Positions 57,449 to 64,000 of a stretch of 64,000 nucleotides of DNA are shown here, piece by piece. The DNA is from Acinetobacter sp. ANC 3781. Lineage in GTDB: Bacteria; Pseudomonadota; Gammaproteobacteria; Pseudomonadales; Moraxellaceae. The DNA lies in assembly GCF_004331285.1 (NCBI RefSeq), contig NZ_SJOH01000007.1, positions 62,001 to 126,000 on the forward strand, given 5' to 3'. Numbering within the stretch: the stretch's first letter is position 1; every line of letters begins with the position of its first letter. The notes beneath the pieces were generated by a model. It was not told the origin of the DNA and did no database searches. It worked only from the letters and a program-made list of their open reading frames with translations. The position numbers were made by a program, and so were the translations under genes.

Positions 57449-59845
57449 ATGAAGTCTGAACGTGGTATCGGTTTACTAGCGCTTATTTTTTCAATATTAG
57501 TCATTGGTGCTTTCTTGGCCTTTAGTATCTATTTAATCCGAATGGATAATATTGTGCGGAATAAGTTTGAAGGACAACGCTGGGATATTCCTGCGAAAGT
57601 ATTTGCGCGTCCTTTGGAAATTTATACCAATGCGCCGGTTAATCAGACAGACTTTACTCAAGAGCTGAAATTACTTGGCTATAAAGGCTCTGATAGCTAT
57701 ACCAAATCAGGTAGTTATGTCACTTCAGGTGATGCACTCTATGTGCATACCCGTGGTTTTGATTTTGGCGATAGCGCAGAACCTGAACAAGTTTTAAAAG
57801 TCACTTTTAACAATAATCAAATTGCTGAAGTTAGTGCGACAAAGCCCTCGTCTACCGGTATTGCTCGTTTAGAGCCTTTGTTGATTGGCGGTATTTATCC
57901 GCAGCACAATGAAGACCGTATGCTGATTAAACTCGCTAAAGTCCCTAAACCTTTAATTGAAGCACTCATCGCGACGGAAGACCGTAACTTCTATCATCAT
58001 TATGGCGTTTCAGTCCGCGGTACAGCACGTGCTTTAGTCAGTAATATCACAGGTGGTAAACGTCAAGGCGGTTCAACCCTGACTCAACAATTAGTGAAAA
58101 ACTTCTATTTAAGCCCTGAAAGAACATTGAAACGTAAAGTTAATGAAGCTTTGATGGCTCTGCTAATTGAACTGCATTATGATAAAGATGAAATTTTAGA
58201 AGCTTATTTAAATGAAGTAAATCTGGGCCAAAATGGGAGTTACTCTATTAATGGCTATGGTCTGGCTTCACAATTTTACTTCGGTTTACCACTGAGAGAA
58301 TTAAATATCGCTCAACAAGCCTATTTAGTCGGTTTAGTTCAAGGACCTACTCTTTTTAATCCGTGGAAAAATCCTGAAGGCGCAAAAAAACGTCGTGATA
58401 TTGTTTTACACAATATGCTGGTTATGGGTTATCTCACTCAGGAACAGTTTGAGCAAGAAGTCGCACGACCTCTCAATGTAATTGCAAAACCAACCTTAGG
58501 CCCGGCTCGCTTCCCCGACTTTCTGGATATTGTCCGTCGCCAACTGCGTACCGAATATCAAGAAGGTGATTTGACCAATCAAGGTTTAAGAATTTTCACT
58601 ACGCTTGATCCAATTGCCCAAACTAAAGTCCAAGAGGCGTTTAAAACATCTGTTTCCGGTTTAGCCAATGCCAATCCTAAACGCTTAAAAGATTTACAGG
58701 GTGCAGTTTTAATTTCGCATCCTGAAAATGGTGAACTGGTTGCAGCAGTAGGTTCTACACAAGATTTTACCGGTTTTAACCGTGCTTTGGATGCCAAACG
58801 TCAGGTGGGCTCTTTACTTAAACCAGTGATTTATTTAAGTGCGATTGAATCGGGACGCTATACTTGGGCCAGCCCTATTGAAGATAGTGCGCTGAATATT
58901 GCAAGTGGAGGAAAAAGCTGGACGCCTAAAAACTATAGCGGTGGCGAGCATGGTGTAGTTCCCATGGCGGAAGCGCTGGCAAATTCATACAACCTTGCTG
59001 CAGTGCGTTTAGGTCAGGAATTTGGCGTTTCAACTTTCAGTAATCACCTGAAAAAGTTTGGCGTAACCTCAGACATTCCTACTTATCCATCTATATTCCT
59101 CGGTGCAGTTGATATGTCACCGATGGAAGTAATGAGTATTTATAGCAACTTTGCTACGGGTGGATTTAAATATCCAATCAAATCGATTCGTTCTGTGGTG
59201 GATTCAAATGGGCGTTTACTAGACCGTTATGGACTGACCGTACAGCAAACTATTGATCCTTCTGCCGCCTATATTCTGAATTACGGCTTACAACAAGTGA
59301 TGAGTTCAGGTACAGGTCGTTCGGCTTATAACGCCTTATCTGGCGATTTGAAACTGGCAGGTAAATCGGGAACCACCAACGATACGCGTGACTCATGGTT
59401 TGCAGGCTATTCTGGTAATTACCTAAGTGTGGTGTGGCTAGGCCTGGATGATAATAAAGTGACTGGCCTAACCGGTTCATCAGGTGCTTTGCCTGTTTGG
59501 ACCAATGTCATGAAGCAACTGCGTCAGAAACCTGTAAATTTACGTCAAACAGAAAATGTGCAATGGCACTGGATTGACCGCGCAACTGGGCATTTGTCTG
59601 CACAAGGTTGTGAAGGCGCCATGTACATTCCGATACTACGCAATAATGTGCCACGTCAAGCAACCGGATGTGGTTTACCTTATTACCAAGTAGAACCGGT
59701 TTACAATTCTGACACTGAAAACAATCAGGCCGAACCTGAACAAAACGATAGTATTGAAAACTATATTCGTGAAAGTGAAACTGAAATGCCACGTGACTCT
59801 TCTAATAACAGTCAGGTCATTTCAAGCGGTAGCTATGATAACTAG
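57449..59845 (+). CDS. mrcB: Penicillin-binding protein 1B
   Basis: A 798-residue bifunctional peptidoglycan synthase. One N-terminal membrane helix (IGLLALIFSILVIGAFLAF), a UB2H-like region, then glycosyltransferase family 51 with EDRNFYHHYGVS and GGSTLTQQLVKNFYL, and a transpeptidase with the SxxK serine in GSLLKP, SYN in NSYNLAAVRLG, and KSGTT. The tail is acidic and Asn/Ser-rich. The ATG at 57449 is used rather than a TTG one codon before it. Its downstream neighbour is a TPR lipoprotein that probably activates it. Confidence 0.96.
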   Translation: MKSERGIGLLALIFSILVIGAFLAFSIYLIRMDNIVRNKFEGQRWDIPAKVFARPLEIYTNAPVNQTDFTQELKLLGYKGSDSYTKSGSYVTSGDALYVHTRGFDFGDSAEPEQVLKVTFNNNQIAEVSATKPSSTGIARLEPLLIGGIYPQHNEDRMLIKLAKVPKPLIEALIATEDRNFYHHYGVSVRGTARALVSNITGGKRQGGSTLTQQLVKNFYLSPERTLKRKVNEALMALLIELHYDKDEILEAYLNEVNLGQNGSYSINGYGLASQFYFGLPLRELNIAQQAYLVGLVQGPTLFNPWKNPEGAKKRRDIVLHNMLVMGYLTQEQFEQEVARPLNVIAKPTLGPARFPDFLDIVRRQLRTEYQEGDLTNQGLRIFTTLDPIAQTKVQEAFKTSVSGLANANPKRLKDLQGAVLISHPENGELVAAVGSTQDFTGFNRALDAKRQVGSLLKPVIYLSAIESGRYTWASPIEDSALNIASGGKSWTPKNYSGGEHGVVPMAEALANSYNLAAVRLGQEFGVSTFSNHLKKFGVTSDIPTYPSIFLGAVDMSPMEVMSIYSNFATGGFKYPIKSIRSVVDSNGRLLDRYGLTVQQTIDPSAAYILNYGLQQVMSSGTGRSAYNALSGDLKLAGKSGTTNDTRDSWFAGYSGNYLSVVWLGLDDNKVTGLTGSSGALPVWTNVMKQLRQKPVNLRQTENVQWHWIDRATGHLSAQGCEGAMYIPILRNNVPRQATGCGLPYYQVEPVYNSDTENNQAEPEQNDSIENYIRESETEMPRDSSNNSQVISSGSYDN

Positions 59846-59861
59846 TGGTGACGATTCAATA

Positions 59862-60428
59862 ATGAAGCTTCGATTCAACATGTATAAGTTGGCTGTGATC
59901 GGTTTAGGTCTAATAGGTTTGGTGGGCTGTCAAAGTCTGCCAACGCCTGAGACCAACAAAGCAGAACCCACACCATCTTCTGAAAAGAAAGAAATTAAAA
60001 CTCCTTCTGGTGTGGTCATTACCCCTTATGACCGTGAAGAAATTCAACGTAAAAAAATGCAAGTGGTGATTCCTGAACAAAGAAGCAGGCAACAATTTGA
60101 TGATGGCCGAAAACTTCCTGCATTTAAAAAACTCATGCAAAAATCTCAGCTTGCTTATAAACAAGGTCAATGGAATCAAGCTGAAGCTGCAGCACTCCAA
60201 GCACAGCGCTTGGCTCCCCAAGCTGCCGAGACTTATTTGTATTTGGCTTTGGTGGCGAACAAGAAAAATAAACCCGCAAATGCAGAGGCTTTAGCGCAAC
60301 GTGGGCTGAGCTATGCTCAAAGTAATGCAATGAAGAAACAGCTCTGGTTAGCCATTTTGAAAGCTGCACAACAGCAAAAAGACCCAAAAACCATTCAACA
60401 AGCACAAACGGCATTGAAAGGCTTATAA
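59862..60428 (+). CDS. lpoP: TPR lipoprotein, probable PBP1b activator LpoP
   Basis: A 188-residue outer-membrane lipoprotein. The signal peptide ends in GLVGCQS with lipidation at Cys; a Pro/Glu/Lys-rich linker follows, then two or three TPR-like helices (LAYKQGQWNQAEAAALQAQRL, AETYLYLALVANKKNKPANA). It starts 16 bases after mrcB. In Pseudomonas aeruginosa a TPR lipoprotein beside the PBP1b gene, LpoP, is needed for PBP1b activity, and Acinetobacter has been noted to share it. The same role is inferred here. An ATG at 59880 is an alternative start. Confidence 0.82.
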   Translation: MKLRFNMYKLAVIGLGLIGLVGCQSLPTPETNKAEPTPSSEKKEIKTPSGVVITPYDREEIQRKKMQVVIPEQRSRQQFDDGRKLPAFKKLMQKSQLAYKQGQWNQAEAAALQAQRLAPQAAETYLYLALVANKKNKPANAEALAQRGLSYAQSNAMKKQLWLAILKAAQQQKDPKTIQQAQTALKGL

Positions 60429-60437
60429 CTTTTAAGA

Positions 60438-60469
60438 TGTATTGAGTCGTTAAAGCCTAGCTCAATACA
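60438..60469 (+). terminator. Hairpin after lpoP
   Basis: TGTATTGAG/CTCAATACA perfect 9-bp stem with a 14-base loop, 9 bases past the stop. The following run is pyrimidine-rich rather than a T tract. Confidence 0.5.
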
Positions 60470-60499
60470 TCTCCTTCTGTAGTTTATAAATTCTACATT

Positions 60500-61399
60500 T
60501 TATAAAAATCGAATACCCGCAATTCCATAAGCACCCTGCTGCTGAGCTTCTGGCAAATCACCTGCTTGCATTCCACCCAAAGCAAAAACAGGAATTTCGA
60601 CTTGTGAAGTAAGAACTTTAAACTGTGCCCACCCTAATGCTCGAGTCTCTGGATGCGTTTCGGTAGCGACTACTGGACTTAACAGAATTGCATCACAACC
60701 AATTTTCTGCGCCTGAGTCATTGAAACCAAATCATGACAAGCAGCGATATAACGCTTACCGATAATTAAATCGCCTTGCATCAAGGACAGCACTTGCGAC
60801 TGTTTTAAATGAATGGCTGAAATGGCTTGCTGTTGAATTGAATTTAACTGTTGATAAAGGTCAATATTCACAATCAGTTTAGATAATTGTTCAACGCTTA
60901 AGCCTGAAATTTCAATGATCTGTGCCTGAGTACCCTCAACACGCCAATACATCAACTGGTTTGAGTGCAAGTGGTTTAATGCACTTAACTGATCTGAAAT
61001 TTTAATCTGATGTGCCCAATACAATCGTTTAATCATGGCTTGATTGGCTTTGGGGAAATTTAAACTCAGTAATTCATCACGGCTGTACCACGTCCAGGGC
61101 TGTTGAATTTCATTCAAGAGTGCAGTCGGTACGATGGCATGAAATAAATGCAAATTGACGATCACATCATCGTATTCATGGCGAATCACATTAAAAGCAT
61201 GCCAGTCCTGCAGCCCAATACCCACTTCTTCATAAATTTCACGGCGACAGGCGGCTAAGGGACTTTCTGCTTCTTCAACTTTACCACCTGGAAATTCATG
61301 CTTATTTCCCTGATGCTGTTTTGCTTCACGCCATCCTACAAGTACCTTGTTCTGATGCAACAAGATTCCAATTGCAATATGAATCGTAGGTTTCGACAT
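60500..61399 (-). CDS. Nudix hydrolase fused to a ThiE/TenI-like domain
   Basis: A 299-residue two-domain protein. Residues ~5-130 form a MutT-type Nudix domain with the Nudix box between GGKVEEAE and REIYEEVG complete, so it likely hydrolyses oxidised nucleotides such as 8-oxo-dGTP. Residues ~165-299 resemble thiamine-phosphate synthase (GKRYIAACHDL, KIGCDAILLSPV, VEIPVFALGGM, GAYGIAGIRF), a well-known fusion in gammaproteobacteria whose second domain has no proven role. AAGGAG lies 8 bases before the start. It is divergent from hemP. Confidence 0.9.
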   Translation of the reverse strand: MSKPTIHIAIGILLHQNKVLVGWREAKQHQGNKHEFPGGKVEEAESPLAACRREIYEEVGIGLQDWHAFNVIRHEYDDVIVNLHLFHAIVPTALLNEIQQPWTWYSRDELLSLNFPKANQAMIKRLYWAHQIKISDQLSALNHLHSNQLMYWRVEGTQAQIIEISGLSVEQLSKLIVNIDLYQQLNSIQQQAISAIHLKQSQVLSLMQGDLIIGKRYIAACHDLVSMTQAQKIGCDAILLSPVVATETHPETRALGWAQFKVLTSQVEIPVFALGGMQAGDLPEAQQQGAYGIAGIRFL

Positions 61400-61473
61400 T
61401 CCGTACTCCTTTGCGTGAAAATATTACAGAGTGTAAGCAAATTTAGGTTTTTTATAAAATCTTAAATAATTGA

Positions 61474-61507
61474 TTGACAGGTCTATTCGATAATGATTAT
61501 CATTTAA
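61474..61507 (+). promoter_or_regulatory. hemP promoter with Fur box
   Basis: TTGACA at 61474-61479 and TATCAT at 61498-61503 (18-base spacer). GATAATGATTATCATTTAA at 61489-61507 matches the 19-base Fur consensus at 15 positions and overlaps the -10 box, a classic repression layout by iron-loaded Fur. Confidence 0.82.
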
Positions 61508-61538
61508 AAAGTTCACTATATACCACGGAGTCGAAGGA

Positions 61539-61709
61539 ATGAACGCACCATTTAGCTTATTTACCCGTAATAATGATGTAGCACAGTCACTACCGATGTT
61601 GCATTCCAACAACTTATTTTCCTTGGGCCGAGAAATTCGAATTATGCATGCTGGCGAAGAATACCGTTTACGTTTAACCCGTAACAATCGACTGATTCTG
61701 ACCAAATAA
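61539..61709 (+). CDS. hemP: Hemin uptake protein HemP
   Basis: A 56-residue protein. The core LGREIRIMHAGEEYRLRLTR followed by NNRLILTK is the HemP signature (usually G-ref-I-H-G-YRLR-T-KLILTK). GGAG lies 8 bases before the ATG, with a Fur-box promoter upstream and a strong terminator downstream, so the gene is almost certainly real. HemP accompanies haem uptake; in some species it acts as a regulator of the haem receptor gene. No haem receptor lies in this window. Confidence 0.92.
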   Translation: MNAPFSLFTRNNDVAQSLPMLHSNNLFSLGREIRIMHAGEEYRLRLTRNNRLILTK

Positions 61710-61746
61710 AAGAATAACAAGCCAATTAATAATATTCGTGGAAACA

Positions 61747-61776
61747 AGCAGTATGTATACAAACATACTGCTTTTT
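61747..61776 (+). terminator. hemP terminator
   Basis: AGCAGTATGT ATACAA ACATACTGCT stem followed by TTTT, 38 bases past the hemP stop. The T run also reaches the stop codon of the histidine-kinase gene on the opposite strand. Confidence 0.88.
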
Positions 61777-63118
61777 AGCGGTGGATATTCACCGGAAATT
61801 GCAGTTCAACTTTTAATCCACCATGACTGGATTGAGAAAAATGCATTTCGGCTGCATGCAATTCAATAATTTTCTGACAAATCGAAAGTCCTAAACCTGA
61901 ACCTTGAGTTTTTGTACCTAAAGCACGATAAAAGCGTTCGCCCAAGCGTCGCAAGACCTCTTCTGTCACACCCTGCCCATCATCCTCAATCGTCATCGTT
62001 AGCTTTTGATGCTGATGTTGCACATTAATAAATACATGACCATTTTGCCCGACATATCGAATGGCATTATCCATCAGGTTTCGTATACAACTGAAAATAA
62101 GTTTTTCATTAGCCAAAATAGCAAGATGAGGCGAAAGCTGAGTCTGGATTTGAATACTTTTCTTGGTAGCAAAAGGCTGTAAAGCCTGAACAACATCTTT
62201 TACTATCACCTGCAAGTCAATTTCAGTTTTTGGTAATTGACGGGTATTGGTCGGATCAAGACGCGCTAGTAAAAGTAGGTTTTCCAAGACTTGTGTGCCA
62301 CGATTGACATCATTTTGAATACTGACCAAGTCCTGAGTTAAATCTGGATATTTACGTTTTAATACCTGCAAACGCATTTGAATAGCCGATAAAGGCGAAC
62401 GTAACTCATGCGAGGCATCCGCAGTAAAGCGCTGCTCTGCAACCAAGGATTGTTTAAGCCGCTGCAACATTTGATTCAGTTGCCAGACTATCGGTTGTAA
62501 TTCTTTTAACTCGGGCACTTGCTGCTGAATCGGAGTGAGATCATTGGCATTTTTTTCAGCAATATTTTTGGACAATTGATGAATGACTTTAAATTGACGT
62601 TTCACTGCAAAGTGTAAAATCAGCCACTGCGTCAACCAGAGCAAGACCAATACCAGAGCATAACCCATCACATTCTGAGCCAAATCTTTAAAACGTTCTC
62701 CTAGCGGTTGTAACACCAATACCGACATATTCAGCTCAGCATCTTCAGCTCTGTACATACGCCACAATTGCAGGTCTTGCCAAAGAAAATCATAGCCTTC
62801 AGATACATTATTTTTGATCTTTGAGGACTGTTCTTCTAAATGGAAATCTTTTGATGCAGTCAGCACCTGCTGCTGATCTTTGAGTTGATATTGAATATCA
62901 AATTCATCGCTGAGTTCATCCACCTGTTGTCCTGAACTCGTAGTCACATCCGAAATTAACAGCATGTCTGCAATTTCATTCATGAGTTGATCTTGCACCT
63001 GCATGGTCTGATAGAGCGAAACCCCCACAAAAAGCAGCAATGCCAGCACACCCGCCACCATTGAACTGAATAATGATGTCCTGATCAGACGGCTTTGTAG
63101 AGACACGGCTTGCGGCAT
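61775..63118 (-). CDS. Sensor histidine kinase, QseC-like
   Basis: A 447-residue membrane kinase. Two membrane helices (about 15-38 and 151-170) enclose a ~110-residue periplasmic sensor. A HAMP-like region follows, then the H-box FTADASHELRSPLSAIQMRL with the phospho-His, NLMDNAIRYV (N-box), DDGQGV and GSGLGLSI. It begins 1 base after the response-regulator stop. QseC senses autoinducer-3/catecholamines in enterics; the signal here is not known. Confidence 0.9.
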   Translation of the reverse strand: MPQAVSLQSRLIRTSLFSSMVAGVLALLLFVGVSLYQTMQVQDQLMNEIADMLLISDVTTSSGQQVDELSDEFDIQYQLKDQQQVLTASKDFHLEEQSSKIKNNVSEGYDFLWQDLQLWRMYRAEDAELNMSVLVLQPLGERFKDLAQNVMGYALVLVLLWLTQWLILHFAVKRQFKVIHQLSKNIAEKNANDLTPIQQQVPELKELQPIVWQLNQMLQRLKQSLVAEQRFTADASHELRSPLSAIQMRLQVLKRKYPDLTQDLVSIQNDVNRGTQVLENLLLLARLDPTNTRQLPKTEIDLQVIVKDVVQALQPFATKKSIQIQTQLSPHLAILANEKLIFSCIRNLMDNAIRYVGQNGHVFINVQHQHQKLTMTIEDDGQGVTEEVLRRLGERFYRALGTKTQGSGLGLSICQKIIELHAAEMHFSQSSHGGLKVELQFPVNIHR

Positions 63119-63119
63119 A

Positions 63120-63779
63120 TTAATCCTGACTCATACGATAGCCCAAACCACGAATGGTTTTGATATATTGGCTGCCAATCTTTTTACGCAATTGATAGAT
63201 AAACACTTCTATCGCATTACTTTCAATTTCATCGCCCCATGCATAGAGTGATTCTTCCAGTTGCTCACGGGTCATTACATGTTCAGGTTTTTGCATCAGC
63301 TTATGCAAAATCTGAAATTCCTTGGCAGTTAAATTGACAGTCTGACTATCTTTAATCAGTGTTTTGGCTTGCGGGTCTAACACCAGATTTGCATAACGCA
63401 AATATTGATCTGCACTGCTTTGATGCTGTCGTAATTGTGAACGCACGCGCGCAGAAAGCTCTTCCAGACTAAACGGCTTGACCAGATAATCATTGGCGCC
63501 TAAATCCAGACCTTCGACACGATCTTGAATACTGTCCCGAGCAGTGATAAAAATCACAGGCGTTTGCTGCTGCTGCGCTCTTAACGTTTTAAGAATTTCA
63601 TCACCCGTGGCTTTGGGTAGCCCCCGATCGAGCAAGACACAATCATACTGATGCTGCTCAATGGCTAAAATGGCGTGATCACCACGCTCGACCCAGTCAA
63701 TATTATAACCATCCATTTCTAACCAGGTTTTGATGCTCTCTGCCTGGGAAGCATCATCTTCTGCCAGTAAGATTCGCAT
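63120..63779 (-). CDS. Response regulator, QseB/PmrA-like (OmpR family)
   Basis: A 219-residue two-domain regulator. The receiver domain has the acidic pair ED-D at 7-9, phospho-acceptor Asp51 in VLLDRGLPK and Lys in YLVKPFSLEEL. The winged helix C-domain has LTAKEFQILHKLM and SNAIEVFIYQLRKKIG, with IKTIRGLGYRM, as in QseB and PmrA. It is the first gene of the pair with its kinase. Confidence 0.92.
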   Translation of the reverse strand: MRILLAEDDASQAESIKTWLEMDGYNIDWVERGDHAILAIEQHQYDCVLLDRGLPKATGDEILKTLRAQQQQTPVIFITARDSIQDRVEGLDLGANDYLVKPFSLEELSARVRSQLRQHQSSADQYLRYANLVLDPQAKTLIKDSQTVNLTAKEFQILHKLMQKPEHVMTREQLEESLYAWGDEIESNAIEVFIYQLRKKIGSQYIKTIRGLGYRMSQD

Positions 63780-63848
63780 ATGTTGTTCTCAAGTATTTGG
63801 CATGATTGGCTTTTAACATAGCATGCTTTGAAAAAGAGCTTAAACCAA

Positions 63849-63877
63849 AAGACCACATGAATCATTCATGTGGTCTT
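63849..63877. terminator. 29-base palindromic hairpin
   Basis: AAGACCACATGAAT and ATTCATGTGGTCTT pair perfectly over 14 bp around one base. It stands upstream of the response-regulator gene and 53 bases beyond the stop of the gene that ends at 63930, so it probably ends that transcript; the flanking T tract is short. Confidence 0.6.
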
Positions 63878-63929
63878 GGAAAGAGGCTATGTAAGCCACT
63901 GATCGCTTTATTTCAACATCTCAATTATT

Positions 63930-64000
63930 TTAAAATTGAACTGCATCTACATCAATTTCAACACGTTTTGCAGGTTTGTAATCAATATCCACTTCACCAA
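63930..64000 (-). CDS. C-terminal end of an unidentified protein
   Basis: The minus strand reads GEVDIDYKPAKRVEIDVDAV, then QF and a stop at 63930-63932. The frame continues out of the window. The alternation suggests beta-strands; the identity cannot be told from 22 residues. Confidence 0.55.
   Translation of the reverse strand, partial: GEVDIDYKPAKRVEIDVDAVQF

Noticed and set aside
61424..61762. 112-codon frame opposite hemP
   Set aside because: It is antisense to hemP and covers the Fur box and terminator; the hemP reading explains the sequence.

Overview
The window is a 64 kb stretch of chromosome from a low-GC gammaproteobacterium, almost certainly an Acinetobacter (Moraxellaceae). The signs are a tyrA-aroA fusion gene, an inactive dihydroorotase paralogue beside pyrB, hisZ next to purA, an alaS-lysC-csrA block in which CsrA has a long tail, a divergent osmC/crp pair, and mrcB followed by a TPR lipoprotein of the LpoP type. 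Species cannot be fixed from the sequence alone. I see no rRNA or tRNA gene, no CRISPR array, no intact insertion sequence and no prophage. Nearly everything is core metabolism and housekeeping, so novelty is limited to small RNAs, extragenic repeats, a decayed gene and a few uncharacterised small proteins.

Layout, 1-16 kb: end of thiS and thiG (thiamine thiazole); mdaB-ygiN (quinone/quinol redox pair); a glutathione transferase; a SulP anion transporter; an EamA half-size transporter; trmB; a SAM methyltransferase; a DUF2520 protein; an OmpA-domain protein; pyrB with its non-catalytic partner pyrX; rlmKL; small secreted proteins. 16-31 kb: a DUF945 protein, a heavily decayed gene (16964-18051), clpB with a good sigma-32 promoter, osmC/crp, a Tas-type aldo-keto reductase, an M48 lipoprotein protease, hisZ-purA, a three-way-junction RNA element with its own promoter (29249-29322), and an Epd/GAPDH-type dehydrogenase. 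31-44 kb: alaS-lysC-csrA, rnhB, cytochrome b561 flanked by two paralogous cysteine-containing exported proteins, adenine deaminase with an NCS2 purine permease, yaaA, an alpha/beta hydrolase and a DUF2147 protein.

44-64 kb: the aromatic amino-acid operon pheA-hisC-tyrA/aroA, fadD, a DJ-1/PfpI protein, an acyl-CoA dehydrogenase, a dicarboxylate symporter, ybiB, nadK-yeaC, mrcB with its likely activator lpoP, a Nudix/ThiE-like fusion, the tiny Fur-controlled hemP gene, a QseBC-like two-component system, and the 3' end of an unidentified gene.

Genes that work together: pyrB/pyrX (pyrimidine synthesis); hisZ/purA (histidine and AMP synthesis); deaminase plus permease (purine salvage); pheA/hisC/tyrA-aroA (chorismate to Phe/Tyr); mrcB/lpoP (peptidoglycan). 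Most transcription units end in clear hairpins, many placed between convergent genes and probably acting in both directions.
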